The position numbers were made by a program, and so were the translations under genes. Source: CAYNFR01 sp964396595 (GTDB lineage: Bacteria > Bacteroidota > Bacteroidia > Chitinophagales > Saprospiraceae). From it: a DNA stretch of 64,000 bases. This document shows positions 35,122 through 44,170 of the stretch, piece after piece (position 1 is the stretch's first letter; every line of letters begins with the position of its first letter). The notes below the pieces were generated by a model. That model made no database searches. It saw nothing but the letters and a program-made list of their open reading frames with translations, and had not been told where the DNA came from. The DNA is taken from NCBI GenBank assembly GCA_964396595.1, contig CAYNFR010000010.1, positions 1 through 64,000 on the forward strand. The letters are read 5' to 3'.

Positions 35122-36060
35122 TTAAGCAAAGGATGCCAATCCTTCCCACATCATTTTTCTAAACAATTCCTGATCAGCCATGGTAACAAGCTTAACTTTC
35201 GGTCGTTTACTCCGGTGAAGTAGCTGTACAAAACCTCGTCGCGGGTTATCATCATGACCTTTTAAAACTCTTACTGCGGATCGAACTTGGTGTATGCTAC
35301 ATTCTGGTCTGAGCATGATAGCTGTGGCGATGGGATCGGCGAGGGTTACTGAGACCTCGTCAAGATTTTTCTCGGCCCAGGCTATTCTAGTATTTTGCAT
35401 GGCAGCGGATATTCTCCCTTGCTCAGTTCCTATATCATGTAGTGCTTGAACTTCCTCTATTCTTAACGCGGCTGCTTGGCAAGTCACATCCCATCCTATC
35501 ATGGTGATAGACATTCCTGATGCGAGAACTATATCCGCAGCTTCCGGATCTGCCCATATATTAAACTCAGAAAAAGGGGTGATATTTCCGGGTAAGTTTA
35601 CTAAGCCACCCATGACATAGCAGTGCTTTATTTGATTTATGTTATCAGGAAATCGTTCGCAGAATTGTGCTATATTGGTTAACGGTCCCAGGGTTAATAG
35701 TTCTAATTCGCCTCGACATTCTTCGATAAGCCGCGCCAATGCTTGTATAGCTTCGCCATCATTGCACATTCTACCATTGGCCGGAAGGCCTATATCCCCC
35801 AATCCGTCCTTGCCATGAATAAAATCTGAAGTCTGTAGATGTCTGCGTAATGGCTTAGCTGCACCCTGCCAGACAGGACAGACACTTCCACACAGATCAC
35901 GCACATACAATACATTCTGCATCACTCTCTCGATAGGAACATTGCCACCGACGCCACTTATCCCCACTATCTCAATATCCGTCGCCGCAAAAGCCATCAT
36001 CAAGGCTATAGCATCATCCGTCCCGGCATCTGTATCGATGAATATTTTTCTTCTTTTCAA
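35122..36060 (-). CDS. Inosine-uridine-preferring nucleoside hydrolase
   Basis: The N-terminus reads KIFIDTDAGTDDAIALMMAF, the calcium-binding DTDxGxDDA motif of nucleoside hydrolases (D9, D11, D15, D16). Other family marks are LTLGPLTNIA, the YVMGGLVNLPGN loop, EFNIWADPEAADIV and a later VTLADPIA that supplies the last calcium ligand. The enzyme cleaves nucleosides to ribose and base. At 312 residues it is of normal length, has no signal peptide and is probably cytosolic. Alone on its strand, it converges with the permease gene with 30 bases between. Confidence 0.93.
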   Translation of the reverse strand: MKRRKIFIDTDAGTDDAIALMMAFAATDIEIVGISGVGGNVPIERVMQNVLYVRDLCGSVCPVWQGAAKPLRRHLQTSDFIHGKDGLGDIGLPANGRMCNDGEAIQALARLIEECRGELELLTLGPLTNIAQFCERFPDNINQIKHCYVMGGLVNLPGNITPFSEFNIWADPEAADIVLASGMSITMIGWDVTCQAAALRIEEVQALHDIGTEQGRISAAMQNTRIAWAEKNLDEVSVTLADPIATAIMLRPECSIHQVRSAVRVLKGHDDNPRRGFVQLLHRSKRPKVKLVTMADQELFRKMMWEGLASFA

Positions 36061-36188
36061 AACGCTTACTCCTTATTAAGGCCACAAGATACCTGATAGC
36101 ATATAAAATTTTTATGTTGAATCTTATAGTCTCTACAAACTAAGACTTACTTAAACTTAAATAATCTGCCACTACAAGCGTTCTATTG

Positions 36189-36196
36189 TATATTTT
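36189..36196 (+). promoter_or_regulatory. Possible promoter -7 box (TATATTTT)
   Basis: This octamer matches TAnnTTTG except for the last base and lies 21 bases before the ATG at 36218. No convincing -33 element is visible. Confidence 0.3.
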
Positions 36197-36217
36197 TACA
36201 CAAAAGCATTGATTATT

Positions 36218-37171
36218 ATGTCTTCCAAAATCGTTCCAGTAGTAGACCTCACGAAATACACATCTGATTCTCTAGCTCTGAAGGAGGCCTTTATTCAAGA
36301 GTTGGCAGATGCTTTTATGTCAATCGGGTTCGTCGCTGTAAAGAATCACGGTATTAGCCAATCATTAATTGATGATTTTTATGCAGCTTGTAAGAAGTTT
36401 TACGCATTATCTGTGGAGGAGAAAAAGAAATATGAAATACCCGGCCTGGCCGGCCAAAGGGGATATACATCTTTTGGAAAAGAGCATGCCAAACATTCAA
36501 AAGTAGCCGATCTAAAAGAGTTCTTTCAATTTGGTCAGCAGGTCGAAGCAGATCACCCAAAAAAAGCGTTCTATCCTGCTAATGTTCAAGTGTCTCAGGT
36601 TCCGGAATTTGCAGCCAAAGGATGGGAGCTCTTTCAATCCTTCGAGAAAGTGGGTAGCTACCTACTAGAGGCGATAGCTCATTTTCTAGGTCTTGAAAAA
36701 GATTATTTTTTGAATTACACCCGTGAGGGATCGAGTATACTCCGCGCGATTCATTATCCACCTATCACGGTAGAGCCTGAAACCGCCATCAGAGCTGAAC
36801 AACATGAAGATATCAACCTAATCACTCTGCTCGTCGGTGCTTCAGCAGGTGGACTTCAGCTACAAAATAAAGCTGGTGAATGGCTCGATGCAATCCCCGA
36901 ACCTGACGAATTAATGATCAATGTAGGTGATATGCTTCAGAGACTGACTAACAATGTACTAAAATCCACTACGCATCGCGTGGTCAATCCACCTAGAGAA
37001 GAATGGCATAAACCTCGCTTGTCTATACCTTTCTTTATGCATCCGGTCGCAGATATGGACCTAAGCTGCTTACCGAGTTGTGTAAATGCCGAGAACCCCC
37101 TTCACTACGCACCGATAACGGCTGGTGAATATCTTGACGAGCGGCTCAGAGAAATAGGACTTAAAAAATAG
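36218..37171 (+). CDS. 2-oxoglutarate/Fe(II)-dependent oxygenase, isopenicillin N synthase family
   Basis: From the ATG at 36218 (a TTG nine bases upstream is less likely) the protein has 317 residues. The N-terminal DIOX_N part is PVVDLTKYTSD...FVAVKNHGI, followed by a double-stranded beta-helix. The iron triad is H196 and D198 in EQHEDINLIT and H253 in STTHRVVNP; R267 and S269 in RLSIPFF would bind the 2-oxoglutarate carboxylate. The family includes flavonoid, gibberellin and beta-lactam enzymes; substrate here is unknown. It has no operon partner. Confidence 0.9.
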   Translation: MSSKIVPVVDLTKYTSDSLALKEAFIQELADAFMSIGFVAVKNHGISQSLIDDFYAACKKFYALSVEEKKKYEIPGLAGQRGYTSFGKEHAKHSKVADLKEFFQFGQQVEADHPKKAFYPANVQVSQVPEFAAKGWELFQSFEKVGSYLLEAIAHFLGLEKDYFLNYTREGSSILRAIHYPPITVEPETAIRAEQHEDINLITLLVGASAGGLQLQNKAGEWLDAIPEPDELMINVGDMLQRLTNNVLKSTTHRVVNPPREEWHKPRLSIPFFMHPVADMDLSCLPSCVNAENPLHYAPITAGEYLDERLREIGLKK

Positions 37172-37189
37172 TCGTACCACATTTCACTG

Positions 37190-38905
37190 TCAATCCCGAA
37201 GATTCAATTCGATGGCTTCGATGATCTCTAATGCGTGATCATAGTCTTGACTTGCATTGGTCGGTGAGATAGTAGCATAAAGTGCCTGCTCTCCGCGTTC
37301 GAGCAGATTCATCAACTGTTCTGTTTGTCCTGATAGCTGGTAGTCATCCATCATCTTCGAGATATCCTTTTTACTCATTTGTGTAGAATCAAGGCGAAGT
37401 TTATCTGTAAGATATTGCATCATAGTACGTCTCAATTCAATATAGTATGCTTGTACATGACCAGTGTCGAGTTCCTTTTGCGCATTGGCTAGTTGACTGA
37501 GTGCAAATGATCTCGCACGGACCTGTCTTACTTCTCTTATGTCAATAGAATCCCTTTTGTCCATCTTACGCTTGTAAACGAATAATCCGATGAATGCCAG
37601 GGCACATAAGCCATTGACCGTAAAATATATAGGTGTACCGACAATCGCAAAAGGTCTCGAAGAAGTCGTCATATTAAGATAAATAGGAGGTAGCTGAATG
37701 GATTGCGATTGCGCATCGGTAGAGGCACGATTGACACCTTTGACCACATTGATCGTATACGCTTCACTGATAACACGCTGATAGCGTGCACTATCAGGAT
37801 TAAAAAATGTCATTTCCGGCTTAAAAGTTAATTGCCCTGTTCTTTTCGGTAAGAGTAGATATTCAAAAGTTTTAGTCACTTGAATATTATTATCGACCGA
37901 AATAACATCTTGAGCAAGTAGACTAGGTTCATAAATGTCAAAGTCTTCCGTAAATGACTGTCTTGGCGCTTCTATAAAGCGCGCATCACCGACACCCCTT
38001 ATCTGCAATGTTAGCCTGACAGCGTCATCAGAAGAAATTGACTTTTTGTCTACTGCTGTACCAAGATAAAAATCGCCTACCGCACCACAGAATGACTCTG
38101 GTGCTCCTGCCGGTAAATCAACAATCTTAATAACAACTTCTTCAGAGCTCACGCGTGTGGACCTCAGCCGCGTATTGAAGAAAAAACTTGTTCGCTGTCC
38201 CGGCTCTGCTATCCCTAGTTCGGCAATGATCGGTGGTATGGTGTAGGTTCCGGTTTTTTGAGGATATAGAGCATAGTAGCTTAACACCCGCGAGGTGTAC
38301 TGCACACCGTCGATAACAAGCTTACTCGTCTCTTGTGCGTAACGTGATATCCCTTGACGATGAAAACCGTCCATATCAGGAAACCTGACGAAATCATAAG
38401 ATCGGACATCTTCGGTCGTCAATAAAACCACCTTCATGAGCAACTGCTGACCCACATAGCCTGTGGTGTGATTCAACTCTACTCTGAGTATATTGGAGCC
38501 TTCGGCAATGGCAGTGGCAGGTTGAGGATTACCCTTAATGACTTCTATCTCTATAGGATCAGTCTGATATTTCTTACCATCAACCAATATGGTAGCCGAC
38601 CCAACAACATATTTTCCGGGCGTGGAACTGGCTAAATAAAATTGATAACTTGTCTTTCGCGTTGTACGACCATTGATAATGGTCATCTGAGTCGATGTCG
38701 AAGGACCAGAGACAGTCTCCCACCCATCAAATGAAGGAAATTGAATCCCACGTCCTTCGGCATTGGAGAGAGTGAAATTTAGCTCGACAAAATTTCCTTG
38801 TACAATCTGTTTAGCATCGGCACTAGCCACAAAATTTATGGATTGTGCGTCTAGCTGAAATATGCCGATGAAGGCAAGAATCGATAAAATGCATCTGTAC
38901 ATCAT
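37190..38905 (-). CDS. batD: BatD family protein (aerotolerance operon)
   Basis: The 571-residue protein has a signal peptide (about 1-20) and tandem Ig-like beta domains (FVELNFTLSNAEGRGIQFPSF; GPSTSTQMTIINGRT) across residues 20-410. A TM helix follows (about 425-445) and a cytosolic tail of about 120 residues is rich in helix. Elements such as GYVGQQLLMKVVLLT and YTIPPIIAEL are typical of BatD (oxygen tolerance, PF13584). BatD is thought to form an envelope complex with BatA/B VWA proteins. Start overlaps the stop of the short BatD paralogue (ATGA). It is the last gene of the operon. Confidence 0.9.
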   Translation of the reverse strand: MMYRCILSILAFIGIFQLDAQSINFVASADAKQIVQGNFVELNFTLSNAEGRGIQFPSFDGWETVSGPSTSTQMTIINGRTTRKTSYQFYLASSTPGKYVVGSATILVDGKKYQTDPIEIEVIKGNPQPATAIAEGSNILRVELNHTTGYVGQQLLMKVVLLTTEDVRSYDFVRFPDMDGFHRQGISRYAQETSKLVIDGVQYTSRVLSYYALYPQKTGTYTIPPIIAELGIAEPGQRTSFFFNTRLRSTRVSSEEVVIKIVDLPAGAPESFCGAVGDFYLGTAVDKKSISSDDAVRLTLQIRGVGDARFIEAPRQSFTEDFDIYEPSLLAQDVISVDNNIQVTKTFEYLLLPKRTGQLTFKPEMTFFNPDSARYQRVISEAYTINVVKGVNRASTDAQSQSIQLPPIYLNMTTSSRPFAIVGTPIYFTVNGLCALAFIGLFVYKRKMDKRDSIDIREVRQVRARSFALSQLANAQKELDTGHVQAYYIELRRTMMQYLTDKLRLDSTQMSKKDISKMMDDYQLSGQTEQLMNLLERGEQALYATISPTNASQDYDHALEIIEAIELNLRD

Positions 38906-39417
38906 CAAATCTTTCTTGTTTTAAGATCCCTCAACTGATATCGTATAGAATCCTGATTGCTCAGAGTATCTCTGACCATCGGGACGATAGCCGATCTTCT
39001 ATGTATAGGTGAGGACATTCCTCGCTCTCGTTGAACAACTCTTTCCGGATTATCTAATACGACAATGTTGATTGAGCCTGTTGTAATCACTTCTCCATCT
39101 GTATCCATAGTAGCACCTTCTAGCAGATACACACCTGGTGTGGTTACTGATAGAACATAAGAGTAGCTGGAAGATTGTTTAATCACACCATTAATCATAC
39201 TGAAGGAGCTACTGGTATTAGGCCCAGCTACAATATTGAACGGTTCGAATGATGGTGGATTAAACTTTCCTTGCAGATTTTCAATGGAAAATGTGACAGT
39301 AAAATCATTATAAGCAAGAATCGTATCATGACTCACGGTCATTGTAAACCTTTTTTCTTGAGCATACATATGCTTATAGGAACCAAGCAACAACAAAAAA
39401 ATAATCAAGATCTTCAT
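38905..39417 (-). CDS. Short BatD paralogue (single Ig-like domain)
   Basis: The 170-residue protein has a signal peptide (1-20) and one domain strongly like the first domain of the neighbouring BatD: FNIVAGPNTSSSFSMINGV against WETVSGPSTSTQMTIINGR, and the matching VTTPGVYLLEGAT. It then ends in a basic tail without a TM helix. It is therefore a truncated or single-domain BatD homologue placed between BatC and BatD. It could be a partner of BatD or a remnant of a duplication. The ATGA overlap with batD suggests joint translation. Confidence 0.8.
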   Translation of the reverse strand: MKILIIFLLLLGSYKHMYAQEKRFTMTVSHDTILAYNDFTVTFSIENLQGKFNPPSFEPFNIVAGPNTSSSFSMINGVIKQSSSYSYVLSVTTPGVYLLEGATMDTDGEVITTGSINIVVLDNPERVVQRERGMSSPIHRRSAIVPMVRDTLSNQDSIRYQLRDLKTRKI

Positions 39418-39451
39418 AGGCTGGAGGTTAAAAAATCATTTCTACTCTTTA

Positions 39452-40180
39452 TTACCAATCCTTTGTCGGTTTACTTTTATTGGAATCAGCGGATTTTTTC
39501 ATTTTCTCTTGCACATTTTTGTCTTCGTTTTCTACAACTTGTAAGAGTTTTTCGGCATCGGCGCGTGTCATTTGATTGGACTGGCTGGCAGATTCTTCTT
39601 GTTCGTTAGTTTCGCTTTGTTGGTGCGAATCTTGATCATCGGGCGATTCATTCTGATAATCCTGATTTTGTTCCTGGGGATTTTCTTCACTATTTTGTTG
39701 CTGTTGTTGTTGATCTTGCTGCTCTTGTTGTTTGAGTAATTTGGCGATATATAGATTTTGTAATGCTTCGCGATCTGCGGGATTTATGCGTATAGCATCT
39801 TTATAGCTTGACACAGCTTCATTGAGTTGTCCTTCTTTGAGTTGAGCGTTTCCTCTGTTATATAAAGCTTCGTTGCGCTGCGCATCAGTCTTGGCATGCG
39901 CTATACTTTTGTCATAGAGCTGTGCAGCCTCTTCGTGTCTGTTTTGTTGAAAGACAGAATTGCCTAAGTTAAAATAGACTTTCGAATCACTTTTCTGTTC
40001 GAGTGCTTTACGGTACTTCTCTTCAGCTATGTTGTATTGCTCGTCTTTATAGGCCTTGTCTGCACTGCGCTTGAGACTGTGCGATGATTGGGCACTAGCC
40101 ATAATATATAGGGTGGTTAAGAGCATAATAGTTAATATGCTTCTTGACAGGGAGGGAGTTGATTTAAATAACATTAGCAT
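39452..40180 (-). CDS. batC: BatC-like TPR protein
   Basis: A hydrophobic N-terminal helix (about 13-29) precedes three TPR-type repeats (about 35-150; SADKAYKDEQYNIAEEKYRKAL, KVYFNLGNSVFQQNRHEEAA, EALYNRGNAQLKEGQLNEAV). A low-complexity Gln/Asn/Glu-rich region spans about 150-215. It ends with the KPTKDW tail, typical of Bacteroidota BatC. The protein probably scaffolds the BatA/B complex in the periplasm. Two in-frame ATGs are possible starts (40180 and 40174). Confidence 0.88.
   Translation of the reverse strand: MLMLFKSTPSLSRSILTIMLLTTLYIMASAQSSHSLKRSADKAYKDEQYNIAEEKYRKALEQKSDSKVYFNLGNSVFQQNRHEEAAQLYDKSIAHAKTDAQRNEALYNRGNAQLKEGQLNEAVSSYKDAIRINPADREALQNLYIAKLLKQQEQQDQQQQQQNSEENPQEQNQDYQNESPDDQDSHQQSETNEQEESASQSNQMTRADAEKLLQVVENEDKNVQEKMKKSADSNKSKPTKDW
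39688..39731. repeat. Imperfect CAA/CAG (TTG) trinucleotide tract in batC
   Basis: The plus strand shows repeated TTG/CTG triplets that encode a Gln-rich run in BatC. Such tracts can change length by slippage in steps of one codon. Confidence 0.6.
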
Positions 40181-40210
40181 CTGAAGCTTTTTAATTTTAT
40201 TGTTAATTAA

Positions 40211-41230
40211 TCACACTGATAACTCACTAGGAGCAGAATTCGTCTTGTCCGATATAAAGAACTGAGCGATCAGCAGTAAAATTCCCAATGCTAGAAAATA
40301 TTGAAAATAACTATAGTAGTCCGTGAAAGAGCGTTGCTCGACTTCTCTTTTTGAAATCTGTTCAATACGCTTACGGATGCCATCTATGATCTCAGCCCCC
40401 TGACCGATGAGCCACGCCTCACCACCACCGACTTGGGCTAGTTGATTGATCATGTCGATATTGAGTGCTGAAGTAATCATTTCGCCTTTAGCATCTCTTT
40501 TGACCTTCTTTTGGCCTTGAGCCACATAAGGGATTACAGCCCCTTCAGCAGTACCTACCCCGATGGTGTAAACGAATAAACCATTCTTGTGTGCCTCTTT
40601 TACTGCAGTTAGAGCATCACCATCATGATCTTCACCATCGGTCAAAATGATTAATGCCCGCTGCGCCGGCTTGTCGTCCGTGTATGACTTTTCCACTAAA
40701 AGTACAGCCTCCTCAATAGCAGTACCTTGAGTAGGGGCCATATTGGTATTTGCGCTGTTAACAAACATTTGAGCTGCTGCATAATCATGGGTAAGTGGCA
40801 TTTGCAAGTAGGCATTTCCGGCAAATAATATTAACCCTATCCGATTACCCTTTAATGCATCGACGAGACTTATACAAAGCCTCTTCGCACGTTCGAGCCG
40901 ATTAGGCGAGATATCTTCAGCCAGCATACTATGAGAAACGTCGATTGCAATAAAGATATCCGAACTCTGTGCTGTAACTTTTTCTTTTTTAGTGCCCCAT
41001 TGAGGGTTAGCTAGGGCGATGATGAGAAATAGGAGTGAAGAAATAGTAAGAATATTTTTTAAATGTCTCCTCTGGTCTCCCCATGAATCAATTAACAACT
41101 TTAGCAAGGAAGTCTCCCCGACACCTGTCAGGACTGTTCTCCTGCGTCGAATATACAGATAATAAGCTCCTATCATTATGGGTATTAACCATAAGAATAA
41201 AAACGCCTGCGGATTTTCAAATCTGAACAT
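40211..41230 (-). CDS. batB: BatB-like VWA domain membrane protein
   Basis: The 339-residue protein has TM helices near 9-26 and 59-78, a von Willebrand factor A domain (about 88-285) with the MIDAS motif FIAIDVSHSMLAED (DxSxS), the ILTDGEDHDGD segment, and a final TM helix (about 308-328). This is the BatA/BatB architecture. It follows BatA by eight bases, and in Bacteroides these proteins interact and support aerotolerance. The function in this organism is not shown. Confidence 0.92.
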   Translation of the reverse strand: MFRFENPQAFLFLWLIPIMIGAYYLYIRRRRTVLTGVGETSLLKLLIDSWGDQRRHLKNILTISSLLFLIIALANPQWGTKKEKVTAQSSDIFIAIDVSHSMLAEDISPNRLERAKRLCISLVDALKGNRIGLILFAGNAYLQMPLTHDYAAAQMFVNSANTNMAPTQGTAIEEAVLLVEKSYTDDKPAQRALIILTDGEDHDGDALTAVKEAHKNGLFVYTIGVGTAEGAVIPYVAQGQKKVKRDAKGEMITSALNIDMINQLAQVGGGEAWLIGQGAEIIDGIRKRIEQISKREVEQRSFTDYYSYFQYFLALGILLLIAQFFISDKTNSAPSELSV

Positions 41231-41238
41231 AAAGCTTA

Positions 41239-42237
41239 TTACGGTAAAACGTCAAAAATTGTTTTTCTCAATACCCAATCCAATAATAACAAAGCTATCC
41301 CCGCCCACAAAAACTTTCGAAACTCCTCACTATACCGCTTGAAGGTCGTAACTTCCATCTTCGTTTTTTCAAGTTTGTCTATCTCTTCATAAATAGACTC
41401 AAGACTTGCTTGATCTGTTGCTCTGAAATATTGACCGCCGGTCATATCTGAAATCTCCTTCATCAGCCTTTCATCGATCTCGACATTGGATAGCCCGAAT
41501 ACATATTGTCCATCAGCGCGTCTGCTCACTGGAGATAATGCTTGACCTCTAGAACCTACACCGATCGTATATACCTTTACTTTCATCTCTTCTGCTATTT
41601 CTGCGGCTGTAATAGGCTTGACATATCCACTGTTATTCACCCCATCGGTCAACAGAATAACCACTTTGCTCGTAGCCTCACTATCTTTTAATCTATTGAC
41701 TGCCGAGGCAAGCCCCATGCCGATAGCTGTCCCATCTTCGAGCATACCGCATTGCAATTCATCAATAAAATCCTTCACTATCCTATGATCCGTGGTCAAA
41801 GGGCACTGAGTGAAACTCTCACCGGCAAAGACCACCAACCCTATACGATCATACTTGCGCTTGTCGACAAACTCCTTTCCGACACGTTTGCTTACTTCTA
41901 GACGATTGGGCTCAAAATCCTGGGCAAGCATGCTACTACTGATATCTGTCACAAGCACTATATCAATGCCCTCCGCGGTTACGACCTCTTCCTTGAGCGT
42001 GAGCTGTGGTCTTGCCAATGCAATAATCATTGCTGCCAGCGAGATTAATTTCAGCCAGATCAGATGTGGGTATAGTCTGCTGCGCCATGTCTGCATTTCT
42101 TTCAATGCGCGTGCTGAGGATAAAATCATTCTGGGTTGATTCCTCTCAATATTCCTTTTGAAATAGAGATACATCAACGGCACTACACCTAATAACAACA
42201 GAAAAAAGGGGTTTTGAAAACTTGCTCCATCTATCAT
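41239..42237 (-). CDS. batA: BatA-like VWA domain membrane protein
   Basis: The 332-residue protein has two N-terminal TM helices (about 10-25 and 55-75), a VWA domain with MIDAS VLVTDISSSMLAQDF (DxSxS), the ILLTDGVNNSG segment, and a C-terminal TM helix (about 308-325). It has the arrangement of BatA with the metal site facing the periplasm. ATGA overlap with the preceding gene couples translation. The gene order moxR, DUF58, BatX, batA, batB, batC, batD is the Bacteroidota aerotolerance operon, here with extra members. Confidence 0.92.
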   Translation of the reverse strand: MIDGASFQNPFFLLLLGVVPLMYLYFKRNIERNQPRMILSSARALKEMQTWRSRLYPHLIWLKLISLAAMIIALARPQLTLKEEVVTAEGIDIVLVTDISSSMLAQDFEPNRLEVSKRVGKEFVDKRKYDRIGLVVFAGESFTQCPLTTDHRIVKDFIDELQCGMLEDGTAIGMGLASAVNRLKDSEATSKVVILLTDGVNNSGYVKPITAAEIAEEMKVKVYTIGVGSRGQALSPVSRRADGQYVFGLSNVEIDERLMKEISDMTGGQYFRATDQASLESIYEEIDKLEKTKMEVTTFKRYSEEFRKFLWAGIALLLLDWVLRKTIFDVLP

Positions 42238-43298
42238 ACTCTTCCTTCTTTCTGTATAGGTTCAGGAATAGATGTTTCTTGCACGAAGTGTTTTGCCTCC
42301 GTTAAAAAGCGATCATGAAGATCCTCTTCCGGCAGTGCCTTGGCAAATTTAACCAGGTCAGCAACAGTCAGAATCCTATTGAGGCTCTCGTGCTGGGTCG
42401 CTGAGAGATTAGCTTTCGTAAGGTCTTTAGTGATCTCACGGGTTGTTTTCTCAAGTGCGTCAATACCGTATCTGTCCTCCAGATAGCGTCGAATTATCTG
42501 CGTCAGCTCAGATTGATACTCTTTTACATAGCCACTTTGCCACAGTTTTTTTGCCTGAAGAATATCTAATGATTCGAGAGCAATAACATGCGCGGGAAGG
42601 GCAATCTCAGGTTCTTGTTTTTCAACAATGAGAGGTACTTCTTTAGTACGTTTTCGATACCAGAGTACTATGGCAATAAAAGTAAGCATGAGTGCCAACC
42701 CCACGAGATATGGTATAAAATCGGCGATGCTCAACGGCTCCTCCTGTATCTGTCTGATGGGTGCCATGTCTAGTGAATCGAGTGAGGTCGACATTCCCTT
42801 GGGAGCAGTAACTTTTATTACTGCTTGCCCCTGTTGATACAATTGTTTCTGTTCATCATTCTGCTCAATCAAATAAGGTGGATATAAAGCCACATTCTCT
42901 CCCGGATCCCACAATGTGACAATGATCCGATGCTCCAAGACGGATTTCCCAAGAATTGTTTTTTTGTCCCATCTCAATTCCGCAGACGTGAAGAGGCCAT
43001 CATTGTTGCTATCTTCCCATCCACCTAAAGAAACTATATCGAAATCCGCCATCTGTGGTGTGATACGAGAAGTGTCCTCCGCCGCCATAAAACTTTGCAA
43101 AGCTGAATATAGCGTATCCACAAAAAAAGTCGGTATTGCTAATATGGATACATCATCCTCTAGCTCTATCGTAATAATCAGATCTACCTGCTGTCCTATT
43201 TCAATACTATCTTTAGCCCATTGTAGCCTTAAACTGGCCTGGGTCATGGCAGAACTAAAGACAAATAATAATGATATAAGCAGACATGATTTTTTCAT
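42234..43298 (-). CDS. Membrane-anchored protein of the aerotolerance operon (BatX-like)
   Basis: The 354-residue protein has a signal peptide (1-20), a beta-rich extracytoplasmic domain (about 22-190), one TM helix (about 195-217) and a helical cytosolic tail with IRRYLEDRYGIDALEKTTREIT. Its place between DUF58 and BatA is the usual site of an uncharacterised Bat-operon membrane protein. No catalytic motif is seen. ATGA overlaps at both ends indicate tight coupling with DUF58 and BatA. Confidence 0.7.
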   Translation of the reverse strand: MKKSCLLISLLFVFSSAMTQASLRLQWAKDSIEIGQQVDLIITIELEDDVSILAIPTFFVDTLYSALQSFMAAEDTSRITPQMADFDIVSLGGWEDSNNDGLFTSAELRWDKKTILGKSVLEHRIIVTLWDPGENVALYPPYLIEQNDEQKQLYQQGQAVIKVTAPKGMSTSLDSLDMAPIRQIQEEPLSIADFIPYLVGLALMLTFIAIVLWYRKRTKEVPLIVEKQEPEIALPAHVIALESLDILQAKKLWQSGYVKEYQSELTQIIRRYLEDRYGIDALEKTTREITKDLTKANLSATQHESLNRILTVADLVKFAKALPEEDLHDRFLTEAKHFVQETSIPEPIQKEGRV

Positions 43299-44170
43299 CT
43301 TCTATGTCTTCGTTTAAAAAATTTCATCAATTCTTTGACATAGTCACCTTTCGTATTAATCGTCAAGGTAAAAGCTCCCGCCTTTTTAAAACTATCATCA
43401 TAATAATGTAGATGCTTGAGCCATTCTTGATGGTAATACTCTCTGATCGAAGCGGAAGAAGTATCGACAAGAGCTGCCTCTCCTGTCTCAGCATCTTTGA
43501 TCCGGATCAATCCCACATCAGGAAGGGATGCTTCCATTTCATCGTATATTTTAACACCTATGACATCATGCTTTTTAGCCGCTATTCTGAGCGATGTTTC
43601 AAAATTATCAGATATGAAATCGGACAATACAAAAGCTATACTTTTCTTTTTTATAACATTGTTGAAATATTTAAGTGCTAACATAACATCCGTTCCGTTG
43701 CTTGAAGGTTCAAAATAAATAAGCTCTCTGATAATCCTCAGCACATGGTTTCTGCCCTTCTGTGGTGGAATGTATTTTTCAACTTTATCTGTAAACAATA
43801 TCGCGCCTACTTTGTCATTGTTAGTTAGTGCCGAGAAAGCAAGTGTAGCGCATATTTCCGTATAGATATCTGATTTAAACTGATTCTGGGTACCAAAAAA
43901 TGAAGATCTACTGATATCAAGTAAAAAGATCACAGTTAATTCCCTTTCTTCCTCAAATACCTTAACATGAGTCTGGTCATAACGAGCTGTTACATTCCAG
44001 TCAATACTTCGCACATCATCACCATATTGATAATCCCTCACTTCGCTAAAAGACATGCCACGCCCTTTGAATGTGCTGCTGTACTCCCCGGAAAACAGAT
44101 GCTTACTTAACTCCTTAGTCTTGATTTCAATTTTCCTAACTTTCTTTAATATCTCGGCAGTCTTACTCAT
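43295..44170 (-). CDS. DUF58 domain-containing protein
   Basis: The 291-residue cytosolic protein has the DUF58 signature YSSTFKGRGMSFSEVRDYQYGDDVRSIDWNVTARY (residues about 30-64, read in two halves) and a VWA-like fold beyond it with FLLDISRSS (DxSxS-like). DUF58 proteins partner with MoxR AAA ATPases and VWA proteins. The gene lies between the RsiV-like gene and BatX, overlapping each by four bases. It is complete and of normal length. Confidence 0.93.
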   Translation of the reverse strand: MSKTAEILKKVRKIEIKTKELSKHLFSGEYSSTFKGRGMSFSEVRDYQYGDDVRSIDWNVTARYDQTHVKVFEEERELTVIFLLDISRSSFFGTQNQFKSDIYTEICATLAFSALTNNDKVGAILFTDKVEKYIPPQKGRNHVLRIIRELIYFEPSSNGTDVMLALKYFNNVIKKKSIAFVLSDFISDNFETSLRIAAKKHDVIGVKIYDEMEASLPDVGLIRIKDAETGEAALVDTSSASIREYYHQEWLKHLHYYDDSFKKAGAFTLTINTKGDYVKELMKFFKRRHRR

